64,000 bases of DNA from Streptomyces venezuelae ATCC 10712 (GTDB lineage: Bacteria > Actinomycetota > Actinomycetes > Streptomycetales > Streptomycetaceae), in the NCBI RefSeq assembly GCF_008639165.1, contig NZ_CP029197.1, forward strand, positions 2,356,001 to 2,420,000. Direction: 5' to 3'. Shown here piece by piece: positions 59,787-64,000 of this stretch. The translations under genes and the position numbers were made by a program. Under the pieces are notes generated by a model. That model was not told where the DNA came from. It ran no database searches and saw nothing but the letters and a program-made list of their open reading frames with translations. The stretch's first letter is position 1; each line of letters opens with the position of its first letter.

Positions 59787-59809
59787 CGGCCCCCGTGCCG
59801 GCCACCTCC

Positions 59810-59840
59810 GGGCGGGCCCGCGACCACCCCGGGCCCGCCC
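59810..59840. terminator. Hairpin after the SDR gene
   Basis: GGGCGGGCCC (59810-59819) pairs with GGGCCCGCCC (59831-59840) over an 11-base loop in the 120-base gap before the next gene. Confidence 0.7.
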
Positions 59841-59906
59841 CGCCCCGCACGATCCGCCCGCCACCCACCGCTGTACCCGCCCACTCCCCCGAAGGAAGCC
59901 CGGACC

Positions 59907-60605
59907 ATGGCACGTCACACCCTCCTCGTCCTCGCCCACCCCCGTTCCGACTCGCTCACCGCCCAGGTCGCCGCCCGGCTGCACGCCCGGCTGAAGGACG
60001 AGGGCGGCACCGTCGACGTACTCGACCTGTATGCCGAGGGGTTCGATCCGGTGCTGCGGCCGGAGGACGAGCCGGACTGGGAGAACCGCGAGAAGGTCTA
60101 CTCCCCCGTGGTCCACGCCCACATGGACCGCGTCCTGGCCGCCGACGACGTCCTGGTCGTCTTCCCGGTGTGGTGGTTCACCCCGCCGGCCATCCTCAAG
60201 GGCTGGATCGACCGGGTGTGGAACTACGGCTTCGCGTACGGCCGGAGCCGCCCCCGGCTCGCCGGGAAGCGGCTGCTCTGGCTGGCCCTGATGGGCGGGA
60301 CGCCCGAGGAGATCGAGCGGCTCGGCATGACCGAGGCCCTGGGCCTGATGCTCGTGACGGGCATCTCCGCCTTCTGCGGGCTCCCGGACGCCTCCCTGCG
60401 CGTCCTGCACGGCACCGAACTCTCCGGTGTTCCGGCCGAGTTGCGCGCCGACCGGGTCGCCGAACTGCTCGACCAGGCCGAGCGCACCCTGACGGAGGAA
60501 CTGCTCACCCCCGGCGCCACCGAGGCCCCCGGCACCCCCGAGACCCCCGCCGCCCCCGCAGTCAACCCCGCCCCGAAGAGCGTCGACGAGGAGCCGGCCC
60601 GATGA
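59907..60605 (+). CDS. NAD(P)H:quinone oxidoreductase-type flavoprotein (flavodoxin_2)
   Basis: A 232-residue flavin reductase. The flavodoxin_2 fold is marked by LLVLAHPRSDSLT (flavin phosphate) and VVFPVWWFTPPAILKGWIDRVWNYGFAY, the NQO1/KefF signature. It passes two electrons from NAD(P)H to quinones or related acceptors. The last 35 residues are an unusual Pro/Ala/Thr tail. Its stop overlaps the MFS start (ATGA). With the adjacent SDR it provides redox capacity next to a SARP regulator. Confidence 0.9.
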   Translation: MARHTLLVLAHPRSDSLTAQVAARLHARLKDEGGTVDVLDLYAEGFDPVLRPEDEPDWENREKVYSPVVHAHMDRVLAADDVLVVFPVWWFTPPAILKGWIDRVWNYGFAYGRSRPRLAGKRLLWLALMGGTPEEIERLGMTEALGLMLVTGISAFCGLPDASLRVLHGTELSGVPAELRADRVAELLDQAERTLTEELLTPGATEAPGTPETPAAPAVNPAPKSVDEEPAR

Positions 60606-62083
60606 CCACGACCCTCGCGGAGAACACCGCGACTCCGCCCCGCGCCGGCGCCCGCCAGTGGCTCGGTCTCGCCGTCCTGCTGCTCCCCGTCACCCTGATG
60701 ACCGCCGACCTCGGCGTGCTGTGGCTGGCCACCCCGTACCTCTCGGCCGATCTGCGGCCCAGTGGCGCCCAGTTGCTCTGGATCACCGACATCTACGGCT
60801 TCCTCACCGCCGCCACCCTGGTGATCATGGGCACCCTCGGTGACCGGCTCGGTCGCCGCAAGCTCCTGATGGCCGGTTCGGCCGGCTTCCTGCTCGCCTC
60901 CGTCCTCGCCGCGTACGCCCCGAACGCCGGGACGCTGATCGCGGCCCGCGCCCTCCTCGGCGTCGCGGGAGCGGCGGTCCTGCCCTCCACGCTCGCCCTG
61001 ATCAGCCACATGTTCACGGACGCCCGGCAGCGGGCGACGGCCATCGCGATGTGGGTGACCGCCCTCTCCGTCGGCCTCGCCATCGGCCCGGTGATCGGCG
61101 GCGTGCTGCTCGCCTCCTGGTGGTGGGGCTCGGTGTTCCTGATGGGCCTGCCGGTCATGGTGATCGCCCTGGTCACGGCCCCGCAGCTGCTGCCCGAGTA
61201 CCGCGATCCGAACCCCGGCCGGCTCGACCCGGCGAGCGTGCTGCTGTTCCTCCTCGCGGTGCTTCCGCTGGTGTACGGCGTCAAGTCCCTCGCCGCGCAC
61301 GGCCCGACGGCCGAGGCCGCCCTCGCCTTCGCCCTGGGCCTGGCCTTCACGGTCCTGTTCGTCCGCCGCCAGAACCGGCTGGCGTCGCCGCTCCTCGACC
61401 TGCGCCTGTTCGGGAACCGGGCCTTCACCGGCGCCCTGCTCACCCTGCTCCTGGGGATGACCGCGCTCAACGGCGTCGAGTACCTGGTCCCGCAGTACCT
61501 CCAGGCGGTCGCCGGACTCCCGCCGCTCGAAGCGGGGTTGTGGCTGCTGCCGGGGGCGGCCGGTCTGATCGCCGGTTCGCAGCTGACCCCCTTCGCGGCG
61601 CGGCGGGTCCGCCCGGCGTACGTGCTCGCCGGCGGGCTGCTGATCTCCCTCGCCGGGTACGCGGTGATCGCCCTGGCCGAAGGGGTGACCGCGGCCGCCC
61701 TCGGCCTCGCCGTCATCATGTTCGGCGCGGCGCCGATCAGCGTCCTGGGCACGGCCCTCGCGGTCGGCTCGGCCCCGGCCGAGAAGGCGGGTGCGGCGGC
61801 CGCGACCGGTCAGACCGCCTACGACCTCGGGCTCGCCCTGGGCATCGCGGTCACCGGCAGCGTGGCGGTCGCCGTCTACCGGGGCGGCATCCCGGCGGAC
61901 GCCCCGGCCGCGGCCCACGAGAGCGTGGGCGCGGCGCTCGCCCTGCCGGACGAGGGGCTGCGGGAGCAGGCCCGGGAGGCGTTCACGACGGCCCTCCACT
62001 CGGCCTCGACGCTGAGCGCGGTCTTCGCCCTGGTCACGGCGGTGGTGGTACTGACCCTCCTCCGCAAGGTCCCCCGCACCTGA
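60602..62083 (+). CDS. MFS drug exporter, DHA2 family (14-helix)
   Basis: A 493-residue membrane antiporter. Helix 1 has LMTADLGVLWLATPYLSADL, motif A is GTLGDRLGRRKLL and the antiporter motif is GLAIGPVIGGVL in helix 5. Coupled to the quinone-reductase gene by a 4-base overlap. In a regulator-SDR-reductase-exporter neighbourhood, it may export the product of the locus or remove toxic quinones. Ends at a strong hairpin. Confidence 0.92.
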   Translation: MTTTLAENTATPPRAGARQWLGLAVLLLPVTLMTADLGVLWLATPYLSADLRPSGAQLLWITDIYGFLTAATLVIMGTLGDRLGRRKLLMAGSAGFLLASVLAAYAPNAGTLIAARALLGVAGAAVLPSTLALISHMFTDARQRATAIAMWVTALSVGLAIGPVIGGVLLASWWWGSVFLMGLPVMVIALVTAPQLLPEYRDPNPGRLDPASVLLFLLAVLPLVYGVKSLAAHGPTAEAALAFALGLAFTVLFVRRQNRLASPLLDLRLFGNRAFTGALLTLLLGMTALNGVEYLVPQYLQAVAGLPPLEAGLWLLPGAAGLIAGSQLTPFAARRVRPAYVLAGGLLISLAGYAVIALAEGVTAAALGLAVIMFGAAPISVLGTALAVGSAPAEKAGAAAATGQTAYDLGLALGIAVTGSVAVAVYRGGIPADAPAAAHESVGAALALPDEGLREQAREAFTTALHSASTLSAVFALVTAVVVLTLLRKVPRT

Positions 62084-62107
62084 CCGCCCGTCTCGCCAGG
62101 CCCCGCC

Positions 62108-62140
62108 ACCGCTCGCCGCGCCCACCGCGCGGCGAGCGGT
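62108..62140. terminator. Hairpin after the reductase-MFS operon
   Basis: ACCGCTCGCCGCGC (62108-62121) pairs perfectly with GCGCGGCGAGCGGT (62127-62140) over a 5-base loop, 25 bases after the MFS stop. Confidence 0.88.
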
Positions 62141-62176
62141 CGTGCGTGGGGGCCGGGCGGGAGGCGAGAAGACGAA

Positions 62177-62208
62177 GTGGAATTGACCATTCCACATGAG
62201 GCTACGAT
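62177..62208 (+). promoter_or_regulatory. Operator and promoter of the Nudix gene
   Basis: GTGGAAT-N5-ATTCCAC (62177-62195) is a perfect 7-base-arm inverted repeat that overlaps a -35-like TTGACC (62183-62188). TACGAT (62203-62208) is a -10 candidate, 8 bases before the ATG; the 14-base spacing is short, as for factor-dependent promoters. A repressor or activator site is likely; its protein is not identified. Confidence 0.65.
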
Positions 62209-62216
62209 GTGTCGTC

Positions 62217-62723
62217 ATGCAAACACGACGCGTGACCCACGAACAGGTCGACCACGTCGACCCCGGGGACCGGGTCGTCGCCCAGGGCCGCCGGACCGAC
62301 GCCCCGCCCGCGGGGCTGCTCCGGCGGTACGCGGCCACCGTCTGCAGCGACCACGCGGGCCGGGTCCTCCTCTACCGGCGCACCCCCACGGTCCGGACCT
62401 ACCCCGACCACTACGACGTCCTGGTGGGCGGCGCGGTGCGGACCGGCGAGGAGTACCTCGCGGCCGCGCTCCGGGAACTCCGGGAGGAGCTGGGCTGGAC
62501 GGCGGCCCCCGGCATCGCCGAGGCGTACCGCGTCCGCGTGGACGATCCGCACGGCGCCTGCTTCCTGACCGTCCACCGCTGGGTGGCGGACCGGCCGCCC
62601 CGGCCCGATCCACGGGAGATCGCCTGGTGCGGCTTCGTCGCACCGCTCACGGTCATGACGGGCGGCTACACCCCGATGGTCCCGGCGGGCGCGGAGGCCG
62701 TCCGGCGCCTCTTCCCCCTCTGA
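62217..62723 (+). CDS. Nudix hydrolase
   Basis: A 168-residue Nudix enzyme. The Nudix box is complete: GAVRTGEEYLAAALRELREELGW fits G-x5-E-x7-R-E-U-x-E-E-x-G-U, with Mg-binding glutamates. Nudix enzymes hydrolyse nucleoside or prenyl diphosphates; the overall length and YRRTPTVRTYPDHYDVLVGG resemble the group that includes type I isopentenyl-diphosphate isomerases and related hydrolases. It precedes a terpene cyclase-like gene by 45 bases on the same strand, so a role in removing diphosphate from a terpenyl product is an attractive, unproven idea. Confidence 0.88.
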   Translation: MQTRRVTHEQVDHVDPGDRVVAQGRRTDAPPAGLLRRYAATVCSDHAGRVLLYRRTPTVRTYPDHYDVLVGGAVRTGEEYLAAALRELREELGWTAAPGIAEAYRVRVDDPHGACFLTVHRWVADRPPRPDPREIAWCGFVAPLTVMTGGYTPMVPAGAEAVRRLFPL

Positions 62724-62768
62724 GCCGAAGCCCGTTCCGCCCCTCCCCCACAGAAGAAGGACACCCCC

Positions 62769-64000
62769 ATGACGTACTGCGCGCCGCCCTTACCCGGTGC
62801 CTCCCTCGCCGCCCCCGGAGCGGGCCGGCCCTCCGCCGACGGGCTCGATCACGCCCGCGCCCGCCTCGCCACCCGCCTCGTGGCGGCGGCGGCACCCGAC
62901 GGGCTGCTCCGCGCACCGTGCGAGAGCCGCGTCCTGGAGTCCGCGCTCGCGCTGCGGCTGCTCACCGTGACCGGGGTCGATCCGGACGCCCAGGAGCGGC
63001 TGACGCGCCGGCTGAAGACCGCCCTGGACGAGGGCGGCACCGATCCCGTGCAGGAGGCGGCGGCCCGTGCGGCGCTCGGCGAGTACGTGGACGGGCCGGC
63101 CGCGCTGGCCCGGCTGCTCGACGGTTTCGACCACTTCACCGCCGGGCGCAAGCGGCTGATGTTCCAGACGGTCCTGGCGGAGCTCGGCGCGCATCCGTAC
63201 CCCGAACTCCGCTCCCCCGGGGACGTCTTCGAGGCCCGCGGGCAACAGCGCTGGCTGGTCACGGAGATGGCCGCCCTGAAGGTGCTGCACGCCTTCGGCA
63301 CCGGCTCGCCCCGGCTCGTCGCCGAGGCGGACTGGCGGGCGCTCGCCCCCTGCGCGCGGCCGGGCCCTCCCCCGTACGGCAACCATCTCGTCCGGACCCT
63401 CGGGCTGCTCGCGCTCCGGCACAGCACCCGGCACGCGGCGGCCGTGGCCGCGCGGGCCCGGGAGCTGCGCGCGGGGCTCCGCGAGGACGGCGGGCTGCCC
63501 TACATCACCGGGCTCGACGTGTTCGCCACGGCCCTCGGAGGTCTCGCCCTGGCGGGCGCGGGGGCGTCGGCGCTCACCCTGCGGGCGCTGGCGACGGCGC
63601 TGACGGAGCGCCAGAACGCCGACGGCGGCTGGGGTTTCGACCGCGGGGTGGCGCAGAGCGACGTGGACGACACCTCGTACTGCGTGGAGTTCCTGCGGGC
63701 GGCGGCCCCCGAGCGGTGCGGCGCCGAGGTGGCGGCGGGTGAGCGGTACCTGCTGTCCCGGGCGGGGGCGGACGGCGGCTTCCCGACCTTCGAGCCGGGC
63801 ACCGCCTCCGAGGTGGCGATAACGGCGGCTGCGGTGAACGCGCTGGCGCCCGTTCCGGCGCACCGATCCGTGGTGGAGGCCGGGGTGCGGTTCCTGGTGG
63901 ACCGGCAGGGGGCGGCGGGCCCGGTCGAGCGCAGCTGGAGTCTGAACGAGAGCAACGCCCTGTTCCGTACGGTCCTGGCGTACGACTCCTGCCGGGCGGC
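62769..64000 (+). CDS. Class II terpene cyclase-like protein (DxDD motif), right end beyond window
   Basis: The frame is open from ATG 62769 (GAAGGA upstream) to the window edge, at least 410 residues. The diagnostic acid motif DVDD is at residues 298-301 within SDVDDTSYC, and QNADGGWGFDRG (from 282) is a QW-type repeat of squalene-hopene and class II diterpene/drimane cyclases. A second similar unit (ADGGFPTFEPG) follows. No class I DDxxD motif is visible. The enzyme would protonate a prenyl diphosphate or polyene to start cyclisation. Codon 8 (62790-62792) is TTA, very rare in Streptomyces and dependent on the bldA tRNA. Confidence 0.8.
   Translation, partial: MTYCAPPLPGASLAAPGAGRPSADGLDHARARLATRLVAAAAPDGLLRAPCESRVLESALALRLLTVTGVDPDAQERLTRRLKTALDEGGTDPVQEAAARAALGEYVDGPAALARLLDGFDHFTAGRKRLMFQTVLAELGAHPYPELRSPGDVFEARGQQRWLVTEMAALKVLHAFGTGSPRLVAEADWRALAPCARPGPPPYGNHLVRTLGLLALRHSTRHAAAVAARARELRAGLREDGGLPYITGLDVFATALGGLALAGAGASALTLRALATALTERQNADGGWGFDRGVAQSDVDDTSYCVEFLRAAAPERCGAEVAAGERYLLSRAGADGGFPTFEPGTASEVAITAAAVNALAPVPAHRSVVEAGVRFLVDRQGAAGPVERSWSLNESNALFRTVLAYDSCRA

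Overview
The window is a GC-rich actinobacterial chromosome segment, almost certainly Streptomyces. The evidence is third-position GC saturation, frequent GTG starts, many 4-base start/stop overlaps, leaderless-looking promoters, and gene neighbours known from Streptomyces (fasR-fabD-fabH-acpP-fabF, mbl, matB, DUF3145, SCO2400-type zinc ribbon, AfsR-like regulator). It is mostly conserved core chromosome with a few accessory patches. Both edges cut genes: aceE on the left and a class II terpene cyclase-like gene on the right. I saw no tRNA, rRNA or CRISPR array, and no gene-free stretch above 300 bases.

Layout. 1-8.5 kb: pyruvate dehydrogenase E1 (aceE), a K+-channel-like protein with C-terminal repeats, an I36-type inhibitor, a divergent TetR/DHA2 efflux pair, a DUF1023 hydrolase and a DUF4429/SHOCT protein. 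8.6-13 kb: a NarL-type two-component system followed by a DUF1023 hydrolase/acyltransferase pair; the two transcription units carry the same spaced promoter module. 13-15.4 kb: a MerR-aldo/keto reductase operon with a textbook MerR operator, and a divergent serine hydrolase. 15.4-22.6 kb: a cell-envelope island (FemX-like transferase, MurJ-like flippase, OmpR-type regulator, histidine kinase, GerMN-like lipoprotein, L,D-transpeptidase). 22.6-28.9 kb: pirin, the FasR-regulated fatty acid synthase operon, DUF3145. 29-37.4 kb: SGNH lipoprotein, GH3 glucosidase with its TetR/nitrilase neighbours, M4 metalloprotease with a divergent LysR regulator.

37.4-39.2 kb holds two internally deleted IS5-type elements. 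They bracket a STAS/winged-helix pair, and both sit in CTAG targets that double as stop codons. 39.2-49.8 kb: pectate lyase, EI24 protein, Ohr, MarR/oxidoreductase, SCO2400-type protein, Mbl, a GAF kinase with a degenerate ATPase end, an MFS carrier and malonyl-CoA synthetase (matB). 49.9-55.4 kb: a large secreted subtilase and a GNAT-MFS operon.

The right end (55.5-64 kb) is the most novel part. An AfsR-type SARP/NB-ARC/TPR regulator is divergent from an SDR gene across five 11-bp-phased direct repeats. An NADPH:quinone-type reductase, an MFS exporter and a Nudix hydrolase follow. Last comes a DxDD-motif class II terpene cyclase-like gene carrying a rare TTA (bldA) codon. Together these look like the start of an uncharacterised terpenoid-type specialised-metabolism locus.
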